A stretch of 64,000 nt of DNA from Bacteroidetes bacterium 41-46 (GTDB lineage: Bacteria > Bacteroidota > Bacteroidia > Bacteroidales > UBA932): NCBI GenBank assembly GCA_001897515.1, contig MKTA01000024.1, positions 1 through 64,000 on the forward strand. The letters are read 5' to 3'. A program made the position numbers and the translations under genes. The notes below the pieces were generated by a model. That model did not search any database, had not been told where the DNA came from, and saw only the letters and a program-made list of their open reading frames with translations. Within the stretch, counting starts at the first letter, position 1. Each line of letters starts with the position of its first letter. Shown here in pieces: positions 22,001 to 28,302 of the stretch.

Positions 22001-22279
22001 TGTTGGTTCCGGCAAGTTGCCCCCCGGTCTGCCGGCAGGGAGGCTCCCTGTATAATCAGCAGTAACGAATCCTAGGAATTTGGTCTCATCGCCTATCTCT
22101 TCGGGGTCAAACTTAGAACGAAGATTGTCATAGACGTATTTCGCACCAGATGGATTACTAAGAGCATTAATGAAGTCCTCCTTCTTCCCAATCTCTCTTT
22201 CACTAACCCTACCTGTCTCAATAAGGTTATTATACAACTTCTCTCTGTTGCTGATAGGCTTGATTTCTTGTTGTGACAT
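10085..22279 (-). CDS. Giant polyvalent virion protein (4,064 residues)
   Basis: One unbroken frame of 12.2 kb. Parts visible in order: a short N-terminal module (residues 1-70); apolar, Gly-rich segments near 315-400 that could insert into a membrane; SH3/KOW-like beta repeats around 680-820; a pyrophosphatase-like polyvalent domain near 1370-1500 (GKDGEHIDVFVG, about 1413); an ADP-ribosyltransferase-like domain near 1840-2020 (VVYHGT about 1881, GSGFYFS, and EIVAFSPNQIKSA about 2008); polyvalent-associated domains near 2050-2700; a zinc-peptidase-like motif HEVVGH with H2878; and a C-terminal LPD38-like helical domain (NFNRKG, about 3663). Such proteins are thought to be carried in the virion and injected with the DNA to counter host defences. 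The gene lies between portal and ejection genes, as expected. Domain names come from recall, and activities are untested. Confidence 0.8.
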   Translation of the reverse strand: MSQQEIKPISNREKLYNNLIETGRVSEREIGKKEDFINALSNPSGAKYVYDNLRSKFDPEEIGDETKFLGFVTADYTGSLPAGRPGGNLPEPTEKAVLPAFINTNPFLPKDKAPAPLKEKANTVNEKRQFVDVDKQGQQTAKPTVAGVEDEMAALYDKHKDELERFKFIKKRLSAPAGITPLVGLLSRSLIPKEDREYYAQNKERLEGVEQQMKLMRMRKDIINLTEQQESLDPNSSGVKKFWDGLTKSGTVKDFLTMGLSTMRDDVYMIELLEKASKDKNSINPEEQKLIDSYMKLQELQSKDNGFWYKAGEQGRIIVPFIANIMVTGGVAGAVNLGQKAIATSFKVATKLGKKKAVEYAARKAGSLMLGNMLRTPVTTTFYTDLAKRRVGNYSQDEQGNIQKGDNTLTGDLYKSAVVNTLEYMTEGFGDLVGRGALTSLLAKKRILGPMSKYVSALEKVTANPVYKKVGSVLDKAQIHGISTEIFVEEVPNALLSSLLTGSDDYKQLADPEFYGTIAVNTALMGGIFKGTQFVSGGVANSIERGRINNVAKKANNTLQREIEAIDDADILTAASELQQSISNDDYFNPDNKSESGVINAFQNFRKVVESKYETNPEQYEELFQAASKAVLSNAEKAGAYEGLLAIAEEEDGGPVAMKKSPDNVVIATGVNGDMFYITDVHQSELGGELFIVRNVKSGEMSTITPDVIEDTKSIATKDWLEAWLQTREVVKPAEDAINAENEASLQQEDVADEPVNISEVVPGAEFLIGNEKVVVIDATEEDIFVVDRDGNEHRAEIDSLQRIPATPQVPETATINAEAEASLPEEAQQPVTEQALGVDQEQSPENLEQEGASIATPVEDKVSFPVDKQGQIDYSQITEPKIYAEALKSEFADDSMSTLEDLIAEQNEALKKAQKATNAIERRRKIKVVNDELARLNQVKALLSPGQSAAPSQAIQSQSAQQVPKMRPAQRNAIGKKLTPMQADLKAFGEPTTREEAVAMKILSEGIKFKMNDSKAEGLKGLAGHLGIKKGSTDYRKYFGIQNEKTGITPEALALYMKETDDTGLFSNVDDIDILTDVLEVLRKGYSRRTIFNIIDDNRRALSRKFDEEDYHDSQQEQQRQRASKELSAEEYDEIIDDYFSEKYVPLSEQEVSTIESLIADSVKDEERWRIINESEDLPEDESGRNIAEGVQQRGADTDVSGSPTIGNNSQDSNEGGSNESTGGRTGADEAVLQGAPVAQSEQSVNPLRKEIESLNQSKKEAIAERDRLIANSAERVGLFGDTKHDPNDLFGGEGFDPSASQPLVDNQNKIIAELDRKIEVLTKNLEKGEKEAQGQLKIEEIAQEEARVNTEPTEKQKEAGNYQKGHIKLLGYDVTIEQPKGSTRSGVDKGGKEWSVTMNNTYGYILGTKGKDGEHIDVFVGESPLSEKVYVVDQVNQDGSFDEHKVMFGFDSIEDASKAYNANYEEGWQGLGYITEVSIDDFQKWTENKTRKIKPFAEYKANSGQSLQPIEPKFKFMADSPMRQARAIQALSKKTSVEGVVMKAYEFIESLEKGLKAGVAKVYSKKSEKGYIERLTIGDWIVDSKAEQDYYTYLQDGGAPYSQYLSELNAFEELKKQREDSERRAKREIDSIRNRERQEAYAKQKRATIKVILSGMTQDEFLNTNDQLLRAREQIGKLRSKKNKTKDIERQVIVEENNLRGMEFRANQFYEAAKSLYEIRDGEVVEKYSYSPGDRIIVDYWDGRVDETEYMGTRENNDGSITHIVKPTDIIINGYVSYDMIRPLIEENQAYPQNNEGLPVTEEVLFRDSGSDYQNEIEQIKQRSIADGTFMKAPNGKPTNLDEYQWLQVRTKAFKKWFGDWEKTPTISSKIVDDNGEPLVVYHGTPNRDNFTRFDVKKIGSANDDGLWGSGFYFSNLKKHADQYRRGKKGATGGGNIYPSFLSIKNPFQISDFKTIKEMADYLDIVESNFIEESSGIRISYSQINQFTSHVIDKGHDGVIVSRNNEIVAFSPNQIKSAIDNIGEFSTESDDIRFREGLVNDSSWQDQVWDQNEDLRDTPSLDIYQRNQETANIPEGYSSVHMAYEPGLRDIYANPKAYDEVDAMYKQQGYLSEGYIENTYDPEDFKLKDGYVAAVKASDTGKPVFVGGSASDNYSITFIGREVANIYDGKVVQVVRPLETWKKDGGSYTKISDNLFRQPYFYSPTEQALNAIKQEKGTPEQWKAMLLKNGAKEAEMEWMGWEERFPDSKKTITKSEIQEWINQNRIEVQEVVKSDKGVVVSDLDQLTSDQRDELDQRITNYPEYEEINDLIDGANVYVDKSGAVLFDESYVENQEQYEDNYDKVVDLLAKINSKIQNEIIGDVNTKYSQYQLPGGDNYKELLLTMANKLIYSVRQKYDSWEVVNNLTGKIATVEVSERAAMEAARYFSNAETGSMTKDFKSSHFDEPNILAHVRFNERTTPSGERVLFIEEIQSDWAQKGKKEGFKDDYGQEEYNSVVAELVKIRDEKEAYRKEVDPYNESSIPTLKAEYPRMKELDEKENQLIDREHELRKKKNGGVPDMPFKNTDQWVNLALRRMMIYAAENGFDRIAWTNGEMQADRYNMSKQVDRIVINEEGGEYTILAWPKGKANSETIATTTKDKLSDYVGKELANRAIEDGGGDYRGEDLKIGGSGMKAFYDNIVPAQANKIGKKFGAKVETTEIPAIDKKVYDEDAGERNLTPEAEELYQKYMDSVAEDDGSYPIEQYVSDMENIGYEVVLNENGEPIDLKKTYKGEVYSVQSIPITPAIKEQAAIGMPLYKASDKISNIPVQDLMDYANSFAEKLGVKIKVIPDSLDYHEKSVYRRSRGWFVPRTGEVVVVLNKHESLSDLQATILHEVVGHKGLRNLLGDTFNATMERVFNSIPRAARVDYFAKYGDRVTSAEEYLSELAEKDIKPNVWQRIKAIIRDAFRAIGVNISLNDADMVYMLWRSKNRLKNQSEATTTEVMTDTAKSQEAKSQANKFKPSEKELFRPENREPFTLDTNDITLNKWERSIEALQDRMISGKKLLEEVKKRGGKVGVFSNFVSEENRSSSRAKAELDDFEDNYYKPILDIVAKWAKEGKSAEEISLYMMAKHAPERNRHIVIREARESILYGFSKDLRKAEGKRRSATSEKDIKAIDESIRNIQRQIDFINSVENAGLIAEIMKNAYDVAFNHDNRSPLPEGMDSLSYMIALNIQKRAISMLNKVAESELSNNRSGLSDEEAADIVNEFEKGLKEVKDVVMFWDNIRKATRFSLDKSLKYGLISNELHAATSNMYEFYVPLRSWAEKEDIDYQDVFGDNYLGHEILNPVNKQAEGRTSLADNPLGFIASMAETSIVAGSKNEVRRNAWRLIKNNDHMTDLFLIKQAWEVNIADIGDEPIWETTYEPPTQELIDAGMARRLSPNKTYEWHKSRGDIEKHQVPVLIDGSRVLMEFKGPVGTRVAAAINGDDVVRWKRTEGIARLTRIMAALKTSKNPDFMLTNFLRDFFFGTMAYNARGGSALVMTKNLGRAWGAIHKDFTKGKEDPYLKQMYEDFKMNGGETGYVHMLGEQDYKKKVEKLVKEANKAGSISPALYVKKAIKVIDHGLDYLAHMSENAVRFSTYLTEVEAQMKKQKSDKPTASMMKEAALMAKEVTTNFNRKGKWSSQVNSFYAFFNASVQGSANYIKLAKENPKGFVLYNMAMMSVRTAFAAWCYSLIGGDDEEKGYQALSDYIKENNFVIPAGDGKFITIPLPHGARALTSIGPLALDVAMGKKNAAEAMEAYSKNIISELSPINLVGLDKSAFIPRKADEVLLTMLPTVVRPFAETALNLDFMSRPIERKNFLATSDDYLPRFRNAYSSTNPILVGLSRELNKAFGGNENRSAAVRVDKEGMVSRSKVREMFDISPAYTEHIIEGYFGGVGRFVNDLYKTTRSAIQGEVPEKQNIPVVRRLYQEPYESVAWQKYFETRARVSDITMSMKAAKDTGDMEQYVSLNNYYNNSLITTFEIYNDIMKNISSNTKSLPKNDPMRKQAEKAMDKLVEQFNEEIKFIDKNHNRR

Positions 22280-22291
22280 AGTAGAACTGAA

Positions 22292-23344
22292 TTATTGTAA
22301 TAAATCTCTCTTCTGTGTTTGTTGTGGCTGACTCTGTGGAAGGAACGACCCAGTTACAGAGGCTTCCTGGGTGTCTTCTGAGTCAAAGTAGTGTTGAAAC
22401 TCGCTATAACCATCCTTGAGGTATTTAAGGGCAACGGCACGAATAAGGTTGTCTGTTGCCTCAACATTACCGGAACCCATGGCCCTGTTAATATTGAATA
22501 TATCTGTCTTAATAGATTGTTCAAGAGGCGTAAGCTGTTCATCCGGCTTGGTTTCAAGCCCTTTGAAGCGAGAAGCAACGTCATTGATTATCTGCTGAGC
22601 CTGCGACTTACCCATTGACCTCTGTTTCCCAGATGGGTCGGTATATACAAGAAAATTATTCTTTTTGTCTGCTGTTGCTCTTGCCATTGACGCATTTGCA
22701 GAAGTGGTAGATGCATTCGCAGACTGTTGCCTTATAGCCTGATCTCTTGCTCTGCTCTGAGCCTCATAAGGAGAAATTCCCGCCTCTGTAATCTCAATTC
22801 CTCCCATATTATAAGCATCAGATGCGGCACTATTCAGAGCTCTGTTATTCTCTCTTGTGCGAGCCTGATTGAGAGATGCGAGCTTCTCTTGTTGCTCTAT
22901 ATGATTCTTCAGCTGATTGTTATAGTCTTCTTGTCGTATCTTCCTCGCAAGTTCTTGATAGTACAAGTCAGATTTATATTTTTCATCTTGTATGTTACTC
23001 AGCTGATTTAGTGAATGTTGCATAATAGGAGACGGACTGTATCTGTTTTGGGTATACCCTCCTCCTGCTAGATTAGCAAGAGAAGATAGGAAGTTGGTCC
23101 ATCCTGCGACCTTTGCCATCCTTGCGGCGCGTTTTTCTTTATCAGCAAGCGATTCTTTATGCTGTTTCGCCTGTGCGATAACATCTATGACAGACTGCCC
23201 CTCTTGATACCTGAATGGCTGAAACTGTATCTGCTCGTCATCGGTAAACACTTGCCTCTGTCCTGTTGGAACCTTACGCTTAATCGTTGTGCCGGTAGGG
23301 ATAATTGGGCTTTCAACTTCTCCCTCTTGTAATTTCTTGCTCAT
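22292..23344 (-). CDS. Probable ejection (internal virion) protein
   Basis: 350 residues, Gln/Ala/Ser-rich, with a long helical middle (residues 75-220) full of Gln and Arg and no cysteine. There is a short Gly-rich segment (NFLSSLANLAGGGYTQ) near 90 and a C-terminal Gln/Pro tail. Proteins like this, next to a portal and a polyvalent protein, usually sit inside the head and leave with the DNA. The stop lies 12 bases before the giant gene's ATG and the start 12 bases after the upstream gene, so it is in the same transcript. The role is inferred from composition and place. Confidence 0.5.
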   Translation of the reverse strand: MSKKLQEGEVESPIIPTGTTIKRKVPTGQRQVFTDDEQIQFQPFRYQEGQSVIDVIAQAKQHKESLADKEKRAARMAKVAGWTNFLSSLANLAGGGYTQNRYSPSPIMQHSLNQLSNIQDEKYKSDLYYQELARKIRQEDYNNQLKNHIEQQEKLASLNQARTRENNRALNSAASDAYNMGGIEITEAGISPYEAQSRARDQAIRQQSANASTTSANASMARATADKKNNFLVYTDPSGKQRSMGKSQAQQIINDVASRFKGLETKPDEQLTPLEQSIKTDIFNINRAMGSGNVEATDNLIRAVALKYLKDGYSEFQHYFDSEDTQEASVTGSFLPQSQPQQTQKRDLLQ

Positions 23345-23356
23345 AACAGACAGTTG

Positions 23357-24043
23357 TTATTCGTAGTTATACCTTCCGTTTGATTGATTAATAAAAACCT
23401 TTTCAGGCGTAGCGAGCGAGTTGCCCTGAAACAACTTGCCATCTGACATCAGATATGCAGAAGCAAGAGAACCGGCCGCTGAGGAGACTCCCTGAGCTGT
23501 ATCAGACCACGTCTGCGCTTTCTGTGAGTTCAATCCCATCTGCGCGCCAACAAGGCTCTGCTTTCTGTTCAGATAGCCCTGTTTGACTGATTGTTGTCTA
23601 GAGTCCTCTCTCTCAACAAGCCCGGCAACAGCATCAGACATTACCCTGTTGTTTGATTGTTTCTCAGCAAGGACATTTTCGTGTGTTGCTCCAGTTGAAG
23701 CAGCAGTGTTCTCTGAGGCCTTCTTATTATCCTCCATGACTGATTCTAGTCTCTTCAGGTATGCCTTTGAACCCGGATTATCAAGAGCTCCTCTGTGGTA
23801 TTCACGAACAAATTCTGCGTTTGCCTCTTCGTTCATACTGTTGAGCAACGTTTGATTTTTCCTATTCTCCTGACCAGATTTGATTGCTCCATAGGCTGTT
23901 GATGCAACAGCCAGTGCGCCGAGGATAATCGGTATAATAGCTTGCTGGACGATAATTCTCTCAGGCGAGAAATAGTCAAGCAACATCTCAACAAGATGAT
24001 TAACAATGACTATAATGAGCAGTAATGTTACTTTCTGTTTCAT
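23357..24043 (-). CDS. Membrane-segment virion protein, probable ejection protein
   Basis: 228 residues from ATG 24043 (MKQKVTLLLIIVIV). The frame extends to a TTG at 24070, which is less likely. Two hydrophobic stretches occupy residues 4-26 and about 37-60 (AIIPIILGALAVASTAYGAI). The rest is a Gln/Asn/Ala-rich helix with a Ser/Ala patch (GVSSAAGSLASAYLM). The layout (hydrophobic lead, Gly/Ala segment, polar helix) is that of small ejection proteins that help phage DNA cross the cell envelope. It is the first gene of the long minus-strand unit that includes the giant protein and portal. The assignment is by composition and context. Confidence 0.5.
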   Translation of the reverse strand: MKQKVTLLLIIVIVNHLVEMLLDYFSPERIIVQQAIIPIILGALAVASTAYGAIKSGQENRKNQTLLNSMNEEANAEFVREYHRGALDNPGSKAYLKRLESVMEDNKKASENTAASTGATHENVLAEKQSNNRVMSDAVAGLVEREDSRQQSVKQGYLNRKQSLVGAQMGLNSQKAQTWSDTAQGVSSAAGSLASAYLMSDGKLFQGNSLATPEKVFINQSNGRYNYE

Positions 24044-24056
24044 ATCAATACATTTT

Positions 24057-24078
24057 TCGCAATAGTACAATTTTGCGA
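24057..24078. promoter_or_regulatory. Dyad in the second divergent phage promoter region
   Basis: TCGCAA and TTGCGA flank a 10-base spacer (TAGTACAATT) between the minus-strand ejection unit and the plus-strand virion unit. On the minus strand it contains TACTATTG, one base off the TAnnTTTG box, so a bound regulator could control the ejection-portal transcript. The dyad is visible; the operator role is inferred. It differs in sequence from the dyad at 4527. Confidence 0.35.
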
Positions 24079-24147
24079 GGGGTTAAACTGTGCATGATGA
24101 CCGCATCTGCACTCAGCAGAAGTTTACTTTTGCTCAAAAGGAGATTG

Positions 24148-24552
24148 ATGGCAAAAAAGATGATTGGAGAAGAGGGTTTTACCTTCACAGAGGAATTCAA
24201 AATCAATATAGTATACCTGTTATTAGTCCGCTATGACGGAGATATTGAGAGGTGTTCTAGAGGCGCGCTCATCAATAAACTCCTGCTTGCTAAGTGGAAG
24301 GAGGAATTGTCTGCATATGTACGTGAATTAGTCCCTAAATCCGAGGACGAGATTGACTCAGAGGATATATACCTCAAAGGGATGAAGAGATTGCAGGCAG
24401 TAATATCTACATCTAAGGATCCTCAAAAGATAACAAGTGCACTCAAGATGATGAAGGAGATGGAGGCTGAGAACAAAAACAAAGAGAAAAAGAGCATTTT
24501 TGACACAATAAACACGATTATATTAGGGGAGGACATTGATAATGAGGATTAA
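24148..24552 (+). CDS. Small phage protein, unknown
   Basis: 134 residues from ATG 24148, with AAAAGGAG seven bases upstream. The frame opens earlier (24025), but the earlier stretch overlaps the divergent promoter region and lacks a good leader. It is helical and charged. The second half (YLKGMKRLQAVISTSKDPQK, then ITSALKMMKEMEAENKNKEK) looks like two helices followed by a charged coil. A small DNA-binding or structural role is possible. It overlaps the next gene by 11 bases, so the two are translated together. Confidence 0.5.
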   Translation: MAKKMIGEEGFTFTEEFKINIVYLLLVRYDGDIERCSRGALINKLLLAKWKEELSAYVRELVPKSEDEIDSEDIYLKGMKRLQAVISTSKDPQKITSALKMMKEMEAENKNKEKKSIFDTINTIILGEDIDNED

Positions 24553-27500
24553 TACAACTGAGTTCAAGGGAATAATCAGAACGACATCTTCCCTGCTGTC
24601 CGGAGAGGGAGCCTGTGAGGAGTTGATTAATGTTAGACATACAGCCGGAAAACTGGCTGTTGTAAAAAGACATAAGGCGCTATTTGGCAACGTTGATTTT
24701 ACTGCAATAATAGAGCATCGTATAGGCCCTCTTGTTAATTACATTGCTATTCTTAACGAGGGAGACACTCGGGCCGTTGTCTTGCTTGAGGTGAGATATG
24801 ACGGGGATGGAGAGATAATAACCCCTGCATACACAAACATATACAGCTCAACAGGGCAGCTCACAATAAAAGCTCTGAACAACCTCCTTGTTATTACAGA
24901 CACGACTAAGGATAATTTATTGGTATATGAGTATGCTGACGGATTATATAAGAAATTGTATGACTCTCTCCCTCCTCTACCTTCATTGACGATTACAAAA
25001 AAAGACTATGATGGTGACCTCCCTCCTGGGCTAGCAACAACATACAGCCTAGCAGCATCTCAGCAACAACCAGTTATCACAAAGATAACAGAGCTAAAGT
25101 ACAGCTCTCCTGTTACAAGGAAGTATATGTATTCTACTCCATTCAGCGCGAGGAGGGATTCCTTCGCATCAGAATTGCAATACAAAGAAACAGTAGTCGC
25201 AGCGATAAAAGAGGCAAGAACGGTCTCGGAAAACTACTCTGAGGGATATTTTTTACTCTCACTGAACTTTACGCTTATTAATGGCGAGGAGACAAAGATG
25301 AGCAACCCGGTACTGATAGAGATAGGAGCTGCAGGACTGTCGCCAATTATAGAGCAAATTGCAAGCTTAACAGGAGGAACGCTAGAAAACACAGTTGCGG
25401 CAATAAAAGGACAAGCGGTAGACATAGCTTTGGAAAACCTTGATTATAGCTCATATAAGAGATTGATTAGAAATATCAACATATATACAACAGAGGTATT
25501 GTCTCATTATGATCTTGATGCTAAGAAGTTATTATCAGCTTACATTCAAACTGTTGACCAGGTTGTTATGTATTCGTATGAACACAGAGAATCATTTCTT
25601 GATTACAAGGTAGTTAATAACGAATTCTTGAACAGTCTACTTTTTTTCAAGCAAAAGGAAATACAAATAGATAGATTAAGTGACAATGTGAGCTTAGTGC
25701 TTGACAGTAGGAAGATAGTATCTGAAAAAACAATGAAAGTTGACAGCTCTGGATGGCTAAAAACTACCGGGAAGGGCTATATATACAACAGCAGACTACA
25801 TCTCTACGATTATTCACGTACATTCACATCAGAGGCAAGTATCTTCAATAACAATCACTACACTAAAGGAACGTGGAATAAGATTGTCAATGCACAATTC
25901 AAGATCAACGCGACAACAGGCAAGACAATGTACGTCTCAGGCACTATCAATGCACTTATTGAGCAGGATGTTGATGGGTACAAGGTCCGTCTTGCTGACT
26001 TAGTTGCTTTTCCTGATTCAAGAGCAGAGTCTCTGTATATATACTTCACTGTTGAGGGTGTTGTTTATGCCGGCACGTTGCTTCTTGAACCGTCTAAGGC
26101 TTATAACTATGCATTTGCTGTCATAATAACTAGCACAACAGAATATAGTTTGTTGTGTAGTGAGGTAGTAAGTGCAGATATTCAGGATAATCAATACAGA
26201 GAAGAAATAGATAACGTTATTCTTGTGTCTTCAATAGGAGCTCCTTATCACTTCCCGGTTGAGCACTCCTACCCTATGCCGGGGCGCATAAAAGCCTTAT
26301 CTGTCATGGCCTCTCAGCTGTCAGAAGCGCAACAAGGACAATATCCGCTGTTCGTCTTCACGGATTCGGGTATATATGCATTGCAACAAGGTTCCGGAGT
26401 GGTCTTATACTCAAACGTGATTCCTGTTTCAAACGACATTAGCACAGGCAGTGTTATTCAAACAAAAACAGGCATAGCTTATATAGCTAATAACACCGTC
26501 AATCTATTGTACGGACGTATTGGAGTGAGCATAGCTAATGTGCTAGACGGCCCTCCTGATACATCTATACGCTTCTGCAATTCGTTTAATCTTGCGACGA
26601 AAAACATCGCTCTATACAACATCTCTGATTACTTATCTAAGGTTGATTTTCGTCAATACGTCAACGGGGCTAAATTATTCTACGATGGAGTTTCCGAAGA
26701 GATTATTGTAAGCAATCCGGGTTATCTGTATTCATACGTATTCAATCTCAGGGAGAAGCTCTGGCACAAGATAACAGATACATATAAGGGAGTATCAGGC
26801 GGAAAGTTAGCACTAAGAAGCACAATAGGGGCACAACAGCCGGCTCTCTCAGCAACAGCTACAATAGATATATCTGCAATAATAGTTGCAGAGGAGGTTA
26901 CTTTTGCTCCTCAAAACAGGTGTGTAATTGAGAGTGCTAATGCTGTTATTGCAGCAGGGCAACAGATACAACTGATAATTGACTCTTCAAGGATCTCTTC
27001 GTACTACACAAACATTGATACGCCTCTATACATGGTCCTTGAGGCTATGCTTCTGACGATTCCGTTCATGAAGACTAGTTATAACTCAGTTACTCATACC
27101 GCTGACATCTACACAAGCAAAGCGGAATACAATGGAAAAGTGTTATCGGTGAAAAACATAACCGCAAACACCCTTATCAACGAGATGCTAGAAGTGTACA
27201 CTACATCTGTCACAATTGCAAGAAAGGGAATAGGACAGACTATATCGGCGACAATAGCAGGAATAACTGCTCAAATCACTATCCTCGCAGGAGATGACTA
27301 CACAAGTATCACTGAGAGGTTGAAAAACGCTATTACAAGCGCAGTGGCAACCGTTACAGCAACAAACTACCTTAACGTTATTACAATCTCAACAAAACAA
27401 ACGGGGGCGGCACAGAACAACACGACGATTGCTGTCAGTTCATCGCTTCACGTGTTGTTGCGAAAATCAAACTTCTCAGGAGCCAGGGATGCCGGGGTTG

Positions 27501-27883
27501 TGTCACTTGAAGACGCACCTGTTGACGTCGTTGACTTAACTCAAGAAGAGTTAACCGGAAACGCTATAATACACATTCAGACACGTCCGTTGATGTTGGG
27601 CGAGTATGGATATAAGAAGATAGAGAGAGCTATTCTAAGGGGAGAAGTAAAGCCATCCGGAAAGCCTTTTGGATGTTACCTGTTCGGGTCTAACGACCTA
27701 GAAACATGGAAGCTCGTAACCGGAATACAGAGCGACACAGACATTGTTAATATGAGGATGCAGAGAAGTAAGCTCTCTTATAGATACTATATAATCGTTG
27801 CCGGAGGTTCAGTAGATCTGAACTCTAATATAGTCGTTCTTGAAGCAGAGATAACAGATATGATAGGCAATAAGATTCGCTAA
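24542..27883 (+). CDS. Large phage virion protein, possibly head-stabilisation or tail protein
   Basis: 1,113 residues from ATG 24542, with AGGGGAGG upstream (a TTG six bases earlier is less likely). It is almost entirely beta-like and Thr/Ser/Ile-rich, with no signal peptide. The N-terminus (SGEGACEELINVRHTAGKLA) resembles the start of beta-propeller neck proteins such as P22 gp10. The C-terminal 100 residues contain CYLFGSNDLETWKLV and SYRYYIIVAGG, a pattern I associate with large virion proteins of Bacteroidota podoviruses. It ends its own two-gene unit. A tail or stabilisation role is inferred from fold-like features and from the absence of any other large tail gene nearby. Confidence 0.55.
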   Translation: MRINTTEFKGIIRTTSSLLSGEGACEELINVRHTAGKLAVVKRHKALFGNVDFTAIIEHRIGPLVNYIAILNEGDTRAVVLLEVRYDGDGEIITPAYTNIYSSTGQLTIKALNNLLVITDTTKDNLLVYEYADGLYKKLYDSLPPLPSLTITKKDYDGDLPPGLATTYSLAASQQQPVITKITELKYSSPVTRKYMYSTPFSARRDSFASELQYKETVVAAIKEARTVSENYSEGYFLLSLNFTLINGEETKMSNPVLIEIGAAGLSPIIEQIASLTGGTLENTVAAIKGQAVDIALENLDYSSYKRLIRNINIYTTEVLSHYDLDAKKLLSAYIQTVDQVVMYSYEHRESFLDYKVVNNEFLNSLLFFKQKEIQIDRLSDNVSLVLDSRKIVSEKTMKVDSSGWLKTTGKGYIYNSRLHLYDYSRTFTSEASIFNNNHYTKGTWNKIVNAQFKINATTGKTMYVSGTINALIEQDVDGYKVRLADLVAFPDSRAESLYIYFTVEGVVYAGTLLLEPSKAYNYAFAVIITSTTEYSLLCSEVVSADIQDNQYREEIDNVILVSSIGAPYHFPVEHSYPMPGRIKALSVMASQLSEAQQGQYPLFVFTDSGIYALQQGSGVVLYSNVIPVSNDISTGSVIQTKTGIAYIANNTVNLLYGRIGVSIANVLDGPPDTSIRFCNSFNLATKNIALYNISDYLSKVDFRQYVNGAKLFYDGVSEEIIVSNPGYLYSYVFNLREKLWHKITDTYKGVSGGKLALRSTIGAQQPALSATATIDISAIIVAEEVTFAPQNRCVIESANAVIAAGQQIQLIIDSSRISSYYTNIDTPLYMVLEAMLLTIPFMKTSYNSVTHTADIYTSKAEYNGKVLSVKNITANTLINEMLEVYTTSVTIARKGIGQTISATIAGITAQITILAGDDYTSITERLKNAITSAVATVTATNYLNVITISTKQTGAAQNNTTIAVSSSLHVLLRKSNFSGARDAGVVSLEDAPVDVVDLTQEELTGNAIIHIQTRPLMLGEYGYKKIERAILRGEVKPSGKPFGCYLFGSNDLETWKLVTGIQSDTDIVNMRMQRSKLSYRYYIIVAGGSVDLNSNIVVLEAEITDMIGNKIR

Positions 27884-28302
27884 TATAAACGGAAAGGGCC
27901 TCTCTTCAGAAGCCCTAACACTTAACCTAAACTTAAACTATGAGAATACGCTCACAAAGGTAATTGACGCATCTGTTATTACCCGTTTTCTTGTGTGTTT
28001 GTTATTGACGAATTATTTACACCCTCTTATCAGAGCCTATCTATTTGATTATCTTATATTTATATGATTGCTATAAAATAATGGCACCTGATATTCAGAT
28101 AATTAGCATTTTCACTGAGTGCAAAAAGAAGGGTTCTCTTCAATAATTATCTTTTTCAAAAATCATTCTCTCTGATAATCTGCATATTATCTATTTATCA
28201 AAACATATTTGTTCGTATTGTTTGCACATTTGAAAATGATTAAGTAGCTTTGCTCCTGAACACGAAGTTCATATTTTACACACACATTAAAAACACAACA
28301 TT
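27884..28302. other. AT-rich intergenic region between virion genes and the small-gene island
   Basis: No reading frame of note. Just after the virion gene, AGGGC (27895-27899) and GCCCT (27912-27916) can form a short hairpin, a possible weak terminator. The centre (28090-28200) has GATAAT or its complement four times. A promoter lies at 28222-28253. The stretch separates two differently regulated plus-strand groups. Confidence 0.6.
28222..28253 (+). promoter_or_regulatory. Bacteroidota-type promoter of the small-gene island
   Basis: TTTG at 28222-28225 and TAGCTTTG at 28246-28253 (followed by C) match the -33 and -7 elements, with a 20-base spacer. A start near 28260 gives a leader of about 45 bases before the first ATG. 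This is the best promoter match in the prophage part. Confidence 0.6.

Noticed and set aside
10085-22279. Frameshift or merger artefact creating the giant gene
   Set aside because: The frame is continuous, domains follow in a sensible order, and composition is uniform throughout.
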